In this document: positions 54,716-63,093 of the stretch, one piece after another
Numbering within the stretch: the first letter of the stretch is position 1
Layout: each line of letters opens with the position of its first letter
From: Frigoribacterium faeni
GTDB lineage: Bacteria; Actinomycetota; Actinomycetes; Actinomycetales; Microbacteriaceae
Length of the DNA: 64,000 bases
Direction of reading: 5' to 3'
NCBI RefSeq assembly: GCF_007988805.1
Contig: NZ_BJUV01000001.1
Coordinates: forward strand, 124,001 to 188,000
The notes under the pieces: generated by a model
What the model saw: only the letters and a program-made list of their open reading frames with translations
The model's database searches: none
What the model was told of the DNA's origin: nothing
Made by a program: the position numbers and the translations under genes

Positions 54716-56230
54716 TTACGCAGCCTTCAAAGGCACGATGCCATTAGGAAGCTCGTTAGCGATAGCTGTGTAGCTGTAGACGCTGAAGTCCTTGGAAAGG
54801 TTGATGATGTTATCGTCCTGCAAGCGGACAAGAGGGCTGCGGAATTCGCGGAGCGCATTCGTGTTGATGAACGCGTTCTTGTTTGCAGGGAGCTTGGGGT
54901 CAAGCACGATACGAACACCAGCAATGTCGCCGGTTAGAGACTTAACAGATACGGCACCAACGTTGTTTGTACCGGCACCCGTGATAAGGAAGACGGGGCG
55001 TCCATCACTGCCTTGCAGAGCGATGAGCTTCTTGAAGGTCGCGGTGTCAACAACGAGGGCGTCAAGGGAGAGGCCATTGTCGGAGTAAATACCCGATGCG
55101 TCAACGATTGCGTTGATCCAATCAACATAGGTCGCGGATGCACCAGGAGCAGTAACAGTGTTGTTGTTAGTGGTCGAGGTTGCTACAGCCTTAACGTATT
55201 CAGTGCGGAATAGCGTGTTGAGGGCCTTTCCGGCGGCGATTGCCTGAGCGTTGAGGCTGGCGTTCAGGATGTTGAGGCTGCTGCGCTCAATCTCCTGGCG
55301 GGAAAGCTGCGTGTAGCCACCGATGGTCTTTACGGGTGCGAACTTGGTTTCTAGCTGCACCTTGCCGAAGACGAGATCGTCGCCCTCGTTGGCCTGTACG
55401 GCAACAACAGAGGAGTCGCTCTTCAATTGCCCGTACTCAACGTTTAGTCCTTCAGAAGGGAGAGTGCCGCTGGCGAAGAGGGCACGGAGTGGTGCCGCCT
55501 CTTCGATCAGGCGAGTGAGGTCTCCGACCCATGCGTCCTTAACTACAGAGTCAGCAGTGGTGCCACCTGTATAAGCGCGTGTGGTCTCAGCGTCACCCTT
55601 GGCGATAGCCTTAAGAACCTCACCAGCGGAGCGGTTGTCGGTCGTAAATGCAGGCTCACCCTGCTCGGATAGTCGAGAGTTTGTGACCTCTAGACGGCGG
55701 TCTAGGGCCTCAATAGAAGTGCGGAGTTCTGCAACTTCTGCAGTTGCGTCGGTGCTTTCTGACACGGGAATTTCCTTATTGGTTGGGGTGGCCTCACGGG
55801 CCTCGGTGATGGTTGCGCCGGAATAGGCGGGGAATGTAACGGCGGAGACCTCGCGGAGGTCTACGCGGGTGCGGACGATGAGTCCGTCGTCTTCGGTGCG
55901 CTGCTCAACGGGAATGAAGCCGACCGAGAAGCGGTCAACTACGCCGTCTTTGAGAAGCGCGCGGGCGTCGCGGCCCTGAGTGGTGTCGCTGATCTGGGCA
56001 CGAATAAATAGGCCGTCCTCGCGATCCTCAGAGGCGATGACCTTCCCGATGACCTCGCGGTGTTGCCAGAACAACTTCACGTCGGTCGCGTCGATGGAGC
56101 CGCGTTCGAACATCTCTTCGAACCGTCCACCGATGGTGGCGCGCTCGTTCCAGGGGACGGCGATGCCCTCAACGACGCCGGAGTCGGCGTCGGCTCGTAG
56201 CTCTACGGAGCGGGTTTCAATGGCGGTCAT
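54716..56230 (-). CDS. Fused prohead protease-major capsid protein (HK97 fold)
   Basis: A 504-aa fusion. Residues 1-150 are an HK97 (U35) protease: EGIAVPWNE, His in FWQHREVIG and Ser in VDRFSVGFIP. A linker and scaffold-like coil follow (AEVAELRTSIEALDRRLEV, about 165-185), then the capsid domain from about residue 220 (TRLIEEAAPLRALFASGTLP; IGGYTQLSRQEIERSS). Self-cleavage should release the capsid protein. Single-frame coding was read without a stop. Confidence 0.9.
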   Translation of the reverse strand: MTAIETRSVELRADADSGVVEGIAVPWNERATIGGRFEEMFERGSIDATDVKLFWQHREVIGKVIASEDREDGLFIRAQISDTTQGRDARALLKDGVVDRFSVGFIPVEQRTEDDGLIVRTRVDLREVSAVTFPAYSGATITEAREATPTNKEIPVSESTDATAEVAELRTSIEALDRRLEVTNSRLSEQGEPAFTTDNRSAGEVLKAIAKGDAETTRAYTGGTTADSVVKDAWVGDLTRLIEEAAPLRALFASGTLPSEGLNVEYGQLKSDSSVVAVQANEGDDLVFGKVQLETKFAPVKTIGGYTQLSRQEIERSSLNILNASLNAQAIAAGKALNTLFRTEYVKAVATSTTNNNTVTAPGASATYVDWINAIVDASGIYSDNGLSLDALVVDTATFKKLIALQGSDGRPVFLITGAGTNNVGAVSVKSLTGDIAGVRIVLDPKLPANKNAFINTNALREFRSPLVRLQDDNIINLSKDFSVYSYTAIANELPNGIVPLKAA

Positions 56231-57399
56231 TCGGTTACCTCAGGGGTCTCGGGAGTGGGAGCCGGCGATGCGGACTTGAGGTCGTCGCCGCCCGCTAGAG
56301 GCGCTAGGCCTTCGATGGCGCGGACCTCGTTGACGGTCACGAATCCGGCTCCGAGCGCTACGGCGTGGGCGGCATAGCGGGTCGTGGTGTCGGCGCGGAG
56401 TAGGCCCTCAAAGTTCCCGCGGACGACGCCGAGGCCGGGGACGAGAGTGGACAGAGCGTCCTCAATCTCGGAGACATAGGCGGTGAGAGAGAAGCGGGCG
56501 AATTCGGTCCACGCCTGGGAGACGTTGCTGTAGGTCTGCGAGGTGCCCTGCACGTCAGCTAGGAGGAGTGCTGCGGGGATGCCGAAGATGCGGGCGATGC
56601 CGGTCGTGGAGAAGCGCTGGGCTTCAATCCATTGGGCGTCCTCGGGGCTTAGGAAGATCGGGTTGTAGTTGAGCCCGTTGCCGAGTACGCGAACCCCGTA
56701 GCCGTTGTTTTCCCAGCGGGCTTTGGCCTCTTCGGCGGACTCGGGAGTGAGGCTCTGGTCGGACTTGAGGATGCCGGTAGGTGTGTCGGTGTCGCGGAAC
56801 CAATTTGCTGCGTAGTCTCGCGTGTCTATCGCACCACGAAGCTCGGACTGGGCGGCCTGAATGGGACCGAGACCGAGCGCTTGCCCGGGGATGCGGGTCA
56901 GGCGAAGGTGACGGACGCGCTCAGGACGCAAGTAATCGGAACCGGTGCGGTACCCCTTGACGGTCCCTGCGCTGTCTACATCAACCTGCGTGGCCTGCGG
57001 GTCGAGCACGGTGACGTTGAGAACCTTGCCCGAGGCGTCGCGGTCAACGCGCCAGAAAGCATTACCCGTGAGCGCCATGCTGGTAACGGTTGTTTCCACA
57101 AAGCTGCGCTGTGACATATCGGCGGAAGGCTGACGGATGAACGTAGGCGAGTTGGCAACAAGGCGGTCGCCGCGGTACACGTCAAGGGAGACCTGCTTGG
57201 CCGCGGTGCTGATGAGCGCTACGGCCCGGTAGACAGTCCCGAGCGTCACGGCCTGTTCGGTCGTCACGCCGGTAGCGCTGGGCGCGCGCGAAGGAATGCG
57301 GTGCGCGAGACGGTTGTCGGCGGACGTGGAATCGGGCGGAGTCACCGTGCTGTCAGCACGGGACTCGACGCCCCAAAACCAGTCACCGAAACGGCTCAA
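56227..57399 (-). CDS. Portal protein (HK97 family)
   Basis: A 390-aa portal: SRFGDWFWGVESR start, VTTEQAVTLGTVYRAVALIS (about residues 43-62), FRDTDTPTGILKSDQ and the FGIPAALLLADVQGTSQTYS segment. It forms the DNA entry ring. Its last codons overlap the capsid fusion gene by four bases. Confidence 0.93.
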   Translation of the reverse strand: MSRFGDWFWGVESRADSTVTPPDSTSADNRLAHRIPSRAPSATGVTTEQAVTLGTVYRAVALISTAAKQVSLDVYRGDRLVANSPTFIRQPSADMSQRSFVETTVTSMALTGNAFWRVDRDASGKVLNVTVLDPQATQVDVDSAGTVKGYRTGSDYLRPERVRHLRLTRIPGQALGLGPIQAAQSELRGAIDTRDYAANWFRDTDTPTGILKSDQSLTPESAEEAKARWENNGYGVRVLGNGLNYNPIFLSPEDAQWIEAQRFSTTGIARIFGIPAALLLADVQGTSQTYSNVSQAWTEFARFSLTAYVSEIEDALSTLVPGLGVVRGNFEGLLRADTTTRYAAHAVALGAGFVTVNEVRAIEGLAPLAGGDDLKSASPAPTPETPEVTE

Positions 57400-57410
57400 C
57401 GTTTTTCCCT

Positions 57411-57437
57411 ACATTCGAATGTTTATACTTAACATTC
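57411..57437. promoter_or_regulatory. Operator-like palindromes in the promoter of the structural genes
   Basis: A perfect 12-base palindrome (57411-57422, ACATTCGAATGT) overlaps a perfect 7-7-7 inverted repeat (GAATGTT, 7 bases, AACATTC; 57417-57437), so three half-sites lie in 27 bases. The surrounding 57400-57467 gap is AT-rich with a -10-like TATAAA on the minus strand, directly before the portal start. Confidence 0.6.
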
Positions 57438-57467
57438 TACCTGATATATAGGGTGGTGAGTTGAGGG

Positions 57468-58877
57468 TCAGAACAATTGGAGTCCCATATCGACGTTATT
57501 CTCCGCAACATAGACGGCATTGACGGTCGCTATTACGGAATCAATATCCATAAGTGTTGGCCCTTTAATGAGCCGATAGTCATCTCCACGCGCTTTGGTC
57601 GCCGTGCGGGGTATCTGCATCGTCAGCAGAAGGTCTCCCCCATGCCGTATTTCCTTATGTGCAACCTTCGAATAGAACAAGGAAGCCCCGGAATACACGT
57701 CCCCGACGTTGATAAACCGGACAGGCATACCGCGTCCCTTGAGGCGGAGCCCAAGTTCCCTGAGATTGAATGAGTCAACTACGAAAGTTGCGACACCTTT
57801 CGCGTACAGGGCGATGCACAAGCGCTCTAGCTGATCGATGGTGGGGTTGCGGGGCCACGCGACCAACTCGGTGAAAAGTGTTCCGTCTTCGCGCTTGATG
57901 GCGGCGGCGAAGGTCGCGGCGGACCAGTCGTTGGTGCGGTCGATGCTGATGACGGGTCGACCCTTGGGGAACGCCTCTGTGCTGGCGCACTGCGTCCACA
58001 TCCCGAGGTCCATCCAGCCGGAGTTTCCGGAGATGAAACGGTTGAGGTAGTAGCGGATGGCCTCGCTCTTCGGCAGTCCTCGCACGTCAGACATGACCGC
58101 CTCAACGTCCTTGTATCCGCCCTGAACGGCCGGATTTGCGGCGGTGATGTATTGGGCCAGGGTCTCGTCATCGTCCGGCACACGGGCCTCAGGGGCGTCG
58201 TAGATCACCGCGTAGAAGCGATCAAGCTCCCCCGCAAAGCTCTTCTCGGCATTGACGTAGAGACGCTGCAGTAGCTCCGACTCGTCATCACCTGCGGTCG
58301 TGGCACCGAAGACGAGCGTGTTCCGGCGTCCACCCGTACCAGCTACCAGGGCATCCCAGACTTCAGGCTTGAGAAGGTGAAGCTCGTCGCACACCGCGCC
58401 CGAGACAGGGATGCCCTGGAGGCTCGCACTTGATGACGCCTTTAACTCGTAGCGTCCACCCGCTACAGCACGGATACCGCGTGTCTCGGTGAGCTTTTTG
58501 AATCGACTGGCAAGCGCGGGGTTGGACTGAATGACCGAAAGGGTCCTGTCATAAATCAGCGCCGCTTGCTCGCGACTGCGGGCCACGCCGACCACATACG
58601 CCCCGCGGAGATCGCGGAGCAAAAGATATAAACCGAATGCTGCGGTGAGTTCACTTTTACCAGCCTGGCGGCCCACGCTAAGGAACGCCTGGCGGTGTCG
58701 TAGCTGACCGGCGCGCTTGTGGCCCTCAGGGTATTGCTCGGTCGCGCCTCGCAAGATATCGACCTGCCACTGAGCGAGCGAGTACCCGGTACCCGATTTC
58801 CAGGCACGCTGAATCACCGGCAAATAGGCATCGATATCGGCGGTGAATTCCGGGGACAGGGGTGGGGTACTTCGCAT
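57468..58877 (-). CDS. Terminase large subunit
   Basis: A 469-aa packaging motor: ATPase with Walker A GRQAGKSE (about residues 69-76) and Walker B VCDELHLL (about 163-170), then an RNase-H-like nuclease half (ISIDRTNDWSAA, about 300-311). Length fits phages packaging from cos ends. It starts five bases after the small subunit. Confidence 0.94.
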   Translation of the reverse strand: MRSTPPLSPEFTADIDAYLPVIQRAWKSGTGYSLAQWQVDILRGATEQYPEGHKRAGQLRHRQAFLSVGRQAGKSELTAAFGLYLLLRDLRGAYVVGVARSREQAALIYDRTLSVIQSNPALASRFKKLTETRGIRAVAGGRYELKASSSASLQGIPVSGAVCDELHLLKPEVWDALVAGTGGRRNTLVFGATTAGDDESELLQRLYVNAEKSFAGELDRFYAVIYDAPEARVPDDDETLAQYITAANPAVQGGYKDVEAVMSDVRGLPKSEAIRYYLNRFISGNSGWMDLGMWTQCASTEAFPKGRPVISIDRTNDWSAATFAAAIKREDGTLFTELVAWPRNPTIDQLERLCIALYAKGVATFVVDSFNLRELGLRLKGRGMPVRFINVGDVYSGASLFYSKVAHKEIRHGGDLLLTMQIPRTATKARGDDYRLIKGPTLMDIDSVIATVNAVYVAENNVDMGLQLF

Positions 58878-58882
58878 GGCGC

Positions 58883-59146
58883 TTACCGCTTTTCGAGAGC
58901 GGCAAGCTCAGCCTCTAGAGGGTCGATGGTGACCGGGTTTGCCATCGCGTCCACACGCTTTACAAGGTTCCGATATACCAGTCCGAATTGGCTCTGAAGT
59001 GCGCCTTGGCTCGGATCGTCGTCTAGCTCCTTCGCCAGACTGCGGAGTTGCACGAGTGCCGGGGTGTCGGTCGCGGTTAGCTCGGGATGAGCGGCAATGA
59101 ATTTGCGTACCGCGCCCATATAAGTGGTCGGTAGTCGGTCGGACAT
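58883..59146 (-). CDS. Terminase small subunit
   Basis: An 87-aa helical protein (MSDRLPTTYMGAVRKFIAAH ... PTVDPLEAELAAL-type end) directly before the large subunit gene. Assignment is mainly by position and size. Confidence 0.75.
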   Translation of the reverse strand: MSDRLPTTYMGAVRKFIAAHPELTATDTPALVQLRSLAKELDDDPSQGALQSQFGLVYRNLVKRVDAMANPVTIDPLEAELAALEKR

Positions 59147-59230
59147 TTCAAATCTTTCAGAGTTGGTTTGTGAAAAGAAGAGGTTGAGGCGGGGTGATCT
59201 GGGTGCCCTCAGAAAAGCCCCCGGGTCGGA

Positions 59231-59494
59231 TCAGAGCCGATCAAGCCATTTCGGGTTGAATCCCGACATGCGAACGAGTTCTTGTGCTCCTTTTGAGGAG
59301 TTGTCAGACCGGCATGATGCAATGAGATTGGTCAGCTCATCTGTGCCGCCATTGGCCTTAGCTATTAGGTGATCGACCGTTGCGTCTGCACCCTCAAGGT
59401 GCTTGCCACACCACGCGCACTGCCAGTTATCGCGTGCCAATACCTGCGCCCTCAGCCGATCCCACTCAGGCCCGTGTGAACTGTGCTGACTCAC
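59231..59494 (-). CDS. HNH endonuclease
   Basis: An 87-aa HNH nuclease: CAWCGKHLEGADATVDHLIAK (zinc Cys pair and catalytic His) and TNLIASCRSDNSSKG (about residues 53-67). Phage HNH proteins beside terminase take part in cos cleavage. A GTG start overlaps the upstream stop (GTGA). The frame is open further upstream, so an unshifted longer protein or a frameshift fusion is possible. Confidence 0.83.
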   Translation of the reverse strand: MSQHSSHGPEWDRLRAQVLARDNWQCAWCGKHLEGADATVDHLIAKANGGTDELTNLIASCRSDNSSKGAQELVRMSGFNPKWLDRL

Positions 59495-59694
59495 GAAACA
59501 GCCCGCCTTCCACGTGCGTAAGCAGCGTGTGCGGCACGGCAGCACTGCTCCCTGCATCCCCTGCCATACCCGCCCTCGGTGCCGTGTGGGACGGGCGCTG
59601 AGGTGCTGGCCAGCCACACGCGGCGGTAGTGCGGCGTGCACAGCCCCTTGGCGTACAGGGGGCGTTCACACCCCTCTTCCTGGCATATCTTCAT
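59491..59694 (-). CDS. Small zinc-finger-like protein ahead of the HNH gene
   Basis: A 67-aa protein MKICQEEGCERPLYAKGLC.PHY with paired Cys and a Cys-x-x-His, then a Cys-rich stretch CREQCC. Related DNA-binding heads are found fused to HNH nucleases, so this may be the N-terminal domain of a gene now split or read by frameshift. Translationally coupled to the HNH gene. Confidence 0.65.
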   Translation of the reverse strand: MKICQEEGCERPLYAKGLCTPHYRRVWLASTSAPVPHGTEGGYGRGCREQCCRAAHAAYARGRRAVS

Positions 59695-59748
59695 GTATCT
59701 ATTATCTCATGCTATATATCACATGAGTGCGGCCAAGGGAGATTAGTC

Positions 59749-59770
59749 CGACTTCCTATATGGGAAGTCG
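59749..59770. promoter_or_regulatory. Palindromic operator candidate
   Basis: Two perfect 8-base arms, CGACTTCC (59749-59756) and GGAAGTCG (59763-59770), 6 bases apart. It lies in the divergent control region 59695-60099, which holds no gene. Confidence 0.5.
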
Positions 59771-59849
59771 TGCTTATCTGAGTGTTGCTGATTTCCCCTA
59801 AACAAACTTGGAACAGTTTGAATTGAGTATGTATCCCACCAACCCACGG

Positions 59850-59877
59850 TTGACAAGGAGAAAGTTGTTAGTACTCT
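59850..59877 (+). promoter_or_regulatory. Consensus promoter for the primase transcript
   Basis: Perfect -35 TTGACA (59850-59855), 16 bases, then -10-like TACTCT (59872-59877). Predicted start about 59884-59886, upstream of the leader RNA structure. Confidence 0.65.
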
Positions 59878-59884
59878 TCAATCA

Positions 59885-60000
59885 AAGTGTTCAAGCCGTG
59901 CAATCATAGATATATGGCACGCTCGACACCTGCCATTCATATAGACCACCCCGCCCTCCCTTATGCGTGTCGAGCCGCATAACGTTGAGGGCGGGGCTTT
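59885..60000 (+). ncRNA. Predicted structured leader RNA with kissing loops
   Basis: Hairpin 1: ATGGCA / TGCCAT (59914-59919 with 59931-59936), 11-base loop. Hairpin 2: 59949-59958 pairs with 59987-59996 and 59961-59967 with 59976-59982, apical loop TGTCGAGC (59968-59975). This loop is perfectly complementary to GCTCGACA (59921-59928) in loop 1. CTTTCCG follows, so hairpin 2 may end transcription. The remaining 60001-60099 stretch leads to the primase ATG without further visible structure. Confidence 0.5.
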
Positions 60001-60099
60001 CCGTTAGGAATGAAATGCAACCGATCACATGGAGTGAAGCGCACTCGATGCTCACTCAGATTCTTGAACTAACCACCTCAATGACAGAGAGCAACGACA

Positions 60100-61638
60100 A
60101 TGACTGACCTAGTCGGGCAGGGTGAGCCTGCTGAAGTAGATTTTGACAAAGTGGCCGCGTTCTACACGGCATTTCAAATGCAAGACTCGCTTCTTGCCGA
60201 ATTGCTTGCTGAAGGAAGCATCGCGGGCGCTAATTGGAGCGAGGCGATTGCTGACCCCATGACGACGTACCTCGCATGGACTCGTGATCGCGGGTGGCTC
60301 CACTGGGAAGGGAAGGTATGGGTCTCCATCCCCGACCCCTCCGCTACCGAACTCGTGCGCCGGGAACTCAAGCTGCTCTTCGGCATGCTCTGCTCGCGAC
60401 CCGATGTGGACGCCCACCATGTGAAGACTCAGTACGCCCAACTGCTCACCGAGTCCAAGGCCAAAAAGGTCACGTTCTTCCTCAAGGGGCTACTCACTAG
60501 GCAGCCCGATTGGTTCGACCGTGAGCCGGATCTGATCAACTGCCAAAACGGAGTGCTGGATCTCCGGACCGGAAGCCTGCATCCACACGCCGCTCGGTGG
60601 TACATGACCAAAATCACGGATGCGGAGTATCACCCCCGCGCCAAGCACGCCGACTGGAACCGCGCGCTTCAGGCGATGCCAACTGATATTCACGACTACA
60701 TGCAGGCCCGCTATGGACAGGCCATCACCGGATATCCCACAGATGACGACGTACTTCTCGTCCAAACGGGCGGAGGGCAGAACGGAAAATCGACCATCGT
60801 CAACGCCATCGTGTCGGCCCTGGGCGGGTACGGCGGGTTCGTGCCGGAGAAGGTCTTGCTGGCCAACCCAGGTGAGCACCCGACAGAACTCATGACGCTG
60901 CGCGGCACCCGCATGGCCGTAATCGAGGAGACCCCAGAGGGTCATCGCCTCCCTACGAAGAGGCTCAAGGACCTCGTTGGAACCCCGGTCATGACTGCGC
61001 GCGCGATGCGTCAGGACTTCGTGTCGTGGAGCACCACGCACACCCTGTTCCTCAACACGAATTACGTTCCCCAAGTAGCTGAGACAGACCACGGCACCTG
61101 GCGTCGTCTACAACTCGTCAAGTTCCCATACAAGTTCGTAGACCCCAACGATCCACTCATGGCCCCCAACGAGAAACACGGTGACCCCGGCCTACGAGAT
61201 CGCATCCGCTACAACAAGGATCGCCAGCTTGAGGCCGTGCTGGCCTGGGTGGTCGAGGGCGCGATGAATTACTACACGAACGGCAAGCGCCAGTTCTCGG
61301 TACCCCTCAGCATTCAGTCCGACACGCAAGCTTGGCGCGAAGAGGCGGACCTGATCTTGGCGTACAGCAAGGAGCGCCTCACGTTCGAACCGTCCTCGTC
61401 TGTTGCGACGACCGAACTCTACGAAGACTTCTCGACGTGGCTGAAGGACTCAGGACGTTCGACTTGGAACGATCAGACGTTCGCCTCGCGGTTTGGCGGT
61501 CACGATCTCGCGGATCGAAACCACGTGACGAAGGTTCGAACGTCTTCACACGCTAGCATCGTGCGTCGAATCGGTGGTGGCTTCGCTCCACCGCTCCCCA
61601 CCAAGGTCAACGTCTGGAAAGGCGTTTCGTTTAACTAG
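60100..61638 (+). CDS. Phage primase/helicase, D5/P4 family
   Basis: A 512-aa replication protein. The D5-type N-terminal region (LINCQNGVLDLRTGSLHPH, about residues 146-164) is followed by an SF3 helicase: Walker A GGGQNGKSTI (about 225-234), Walker B MAVIEET (about 271-277), the sensor region TLFLNTNYVPQV and an end segment resembling the D5 C-terminal domain. The primase-polymerase domain found in longer members is missing, so the protein is likely a helicase or has a shortened N-terminus. It is the only rightward gene of the visible phage part. Confidence 0.9.
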   Translation: MTDLVGQGEPAEVDFDKVAAFYTAFQMQDSLLAELLAEGSIAGANWSEAIADPMTTYLAWTRDRGWLHWEGKVWVSIPDPSATELVRRELKLLFGMLCSRPDVDAHHVKTQYAQLLTESKAKKVTFFLKGLLTRQPDWFDREPDLINCQNGVLDLRTGSLHPHAARWYMTKITDAEYHPRAKHADWNRALQAMPTDIHDYMQARYGQAITGYPTDDDVLLVQTGGGQNGKSTIVNAIVSALGGYGGFVPEKVLLANPGEHPTELMTLRGTRMAVIEETPEGHRLPTKRLKDLVGTPVMTARAMRQDFVSWSTTHTLFLNTNYVPQVAETDHGTWRRLQLVKFPYKFVDPNDPLMAPNEKHGDPGLRDRIRYNKDRQLEAVLAWVVEGAMNYYTNGKRQFSVPLSIQSDTQAWREEADLILAYSKERLTFEPSSSVATTELYEDFSTWLKDSGRSTWNDQTFASRFGGHDLADRNHVTKVRTSSHASIVRRIGGGFAPPLPTKVNVWKGVSFN

Positions 61639-61639
61639 G

Positions 61640-61726
61640 TGGACAGGGGTGGACAGGGGTTCATTGTTCGTCTCCTAGTAATCATCTCTAGAGAACAAAC
61701 CAAGTACCCCTGTCCACCCCTGTCCA
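61640..61726. terminator. Long bidirectional terminator built from tandem 10-mers
   Basis: Perfect 21-bp inverted repeat (61640-61660 with 61706-61726). Each arm is two direct copies of the 10-mer GGACAGGGGT or its complement. The loop itself contains TTGTTC / GAACAA pairing. It lies between the convergent primase and 248-aa genes. Confidence 0.7.
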
Positions 61727-61734
61727 GTCGAATC

Positions 61735-62481
61735 TCACAAAATTACGTCTCCCCGGGTCCTAGACCGATGATAAGTAAAGACCGCTGGCATCACCGTGCT
61801 AGTAAGCTCCCGGTCAAATATGCCCGTAATGCGCCATGATCCTTCTTGATCCGGAACCGGCTCAACGATGGAGCCCGAATTTTTGATGGTGTACACCGCA
61901 TCAACGTCCGAATCATTTGGTCCGCGATAGCTCAGCACGAACTGTCCTGCTGTTGGAGTGCCCTCACCGTCTTTGTCTTGATACTTATGTGCACCAATCC
62001 AGTGAGACAACGCATACTCGATCTTGTACTCACCCTTGGTCACTTGGTTCGGCTCTACGATGAGAACGTGCACTCGGTGTAAACCCCCTACACGGAACCC
62101 GCTGCTGGCCTTGAGTTCAATCGGCACTTGGCCGTCGTTGCGGATTTCAACGTCGACCAACACTCGCAAGCGGATTGACTCGTCACGTGGCAACCGAAAA
62201 ATCGTGTTGTCTTCAACAGTCGTCTCTTTCAAATTTGGACCCGGCATCGTCACGTCGGTCATCACGTACCGAGACGCTGAGATGATCAGTTGCGGCGCCC
62301 GCGCGTCAAGGCGAGCGATCTGAGCCTCTCGCAGCGTGTCTTGAGCTACAGCAACCGCCGCTTCAGCGGACTGAGCGGACCGTTTCGTGTAGACAGCCTG
62401 AAACGCCACCACGACGGCGGAGGCAGTCGTACCGATGGCGGCACCGATGGTTGCGACCACCGACCATTCGTTGAGTTCCAT
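61735..62481 (-). CDS. Phage protein of unknown function with N-terminal helix
   Basis: A 248-aa protein not recognised. It has one membrane helix (about residues 8-30), a short coiled coil (AAVAVAQDTLREAQIARL) and a beta-rich C-terminal domain (LRVLVDVEIRNDGQVPIELKASSG). Single-helix proteins like this may be superinfection-exclusion or envelope proteins; nothing in the sequence decides. Its place between integrase and replication genes is a typical moron position. Confidence 0.72.
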   Translation of the reverse strand: MELNEWSVVATIGAAIGTTASAVVVAFQAVYTKRSAQSAEAAVAVAQDTLREAQIARLDARAPQLIISASRYVMTDVTMPGPNLKETTVEDNTIFRLPRDESIRLRVLVDVEIRNDGQVPIELKASSGFRVGGLHRVHVLIVEPNQVTKGEYKIEYALSHWIGAHKYQDKDGEGTPTAGQFVLSYRGPNDSDVDAVYTIKNSGSIVEPVPDQEGSWRITGIFDRELTSTVMPAVFTYHRSRTRGDVIL

Positions 62482-62544
62482 TCATGTAGTTTGGCAGATC
62501 ACAGCACATCGTCCATGTCAGACGCCACGGCCAGGAAACGAACA

Positions 62545-62571
62545 ACGGCCCTGCCGATGAGGCAGGGCCGT
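62545..62571. terminator. Terminator after the 61-aa gene
   Basis: Perfect 11-bp GC-rich stem (62545-62555 with 62561-62571), 5-base loop, followed on the plus strand by a T-rich stretch. Confidence 0.85.
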
Positions 62572-62582
62572 CGTTTCGTTCG

Positions 62583-62768
62583 TTACGTCAACAGATCGAA
62601 CAGGTCAGTGACGTTCACAACCAAGTACGTGACCGCCACAACAAATTTCGTCATGGCGGATACGATCATGTTGATTGCACGCGCGACGCTGTTGAAATGT
62701 GCCGCACGTTCGTCAATTTTGTCCTTGACTGCGCTAGACTGGGGCATGCCCCGATGTTGAGTACTCAT
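62583..62768 (-). CDS. Small phage membrane protein
   Basis: A 61-aa protein with a polar N-terminus and one hydrophobic helix (about residues 32-54, INMIVSAMTKFVVAVTYLVV). A strong ribosome site (AAAGGAACG) precedes its ATG and its own terminator follows, so it is probably real and well expressed. Function unknown. Confidence 0.7.
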   Translation of the reverse strand: MSTQHRGMPQSSAVKDKIDERAAHFNSVARAINMIVSAMTKFVVAVTYLVVNVTDLFDLLT

Positions 62769-62836
62769 GACGTTCCTTTCGTTGGGTGCCGCCGCGGTGT
62801 GAGACTCGAAAACTCACCGTGACAACAGAATTGATG

Positions 62837-62871
62837 CAGCCCCGTAGCTCCTGCCAGAGCTAACGGGGCTG
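62837..62871 (-). terminator. Terminator downstream of the integrase gene
   Basis: A 14-bp stem (62837-62850 with 62857-62871, one bulged A). It would end the leftward integrase transcript. The rest of 62769-63093 holds no supported gene. Confidence 0.78.
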
Positions 62872-63093
62872 TGTCTTGCGACATAGCCCTAACGGGCATT
62901 GTCGATTCTACATCTGGCTAGAGGCGTTCGTGGGGAAACTGCTCCCGGGAGACAAATCGGCCGACTTTCTTTCTCTCTTGTCCCCGCCTTCTACGCTCAT
63001 ACGGTGTCACAGAGTGGTTTTTGTACCCCGAATTTCTTTCTCTTCTATCTGAAGACCTTCGGCGTGTCGCACTGCCTTCGACTCTTCCTGGGG

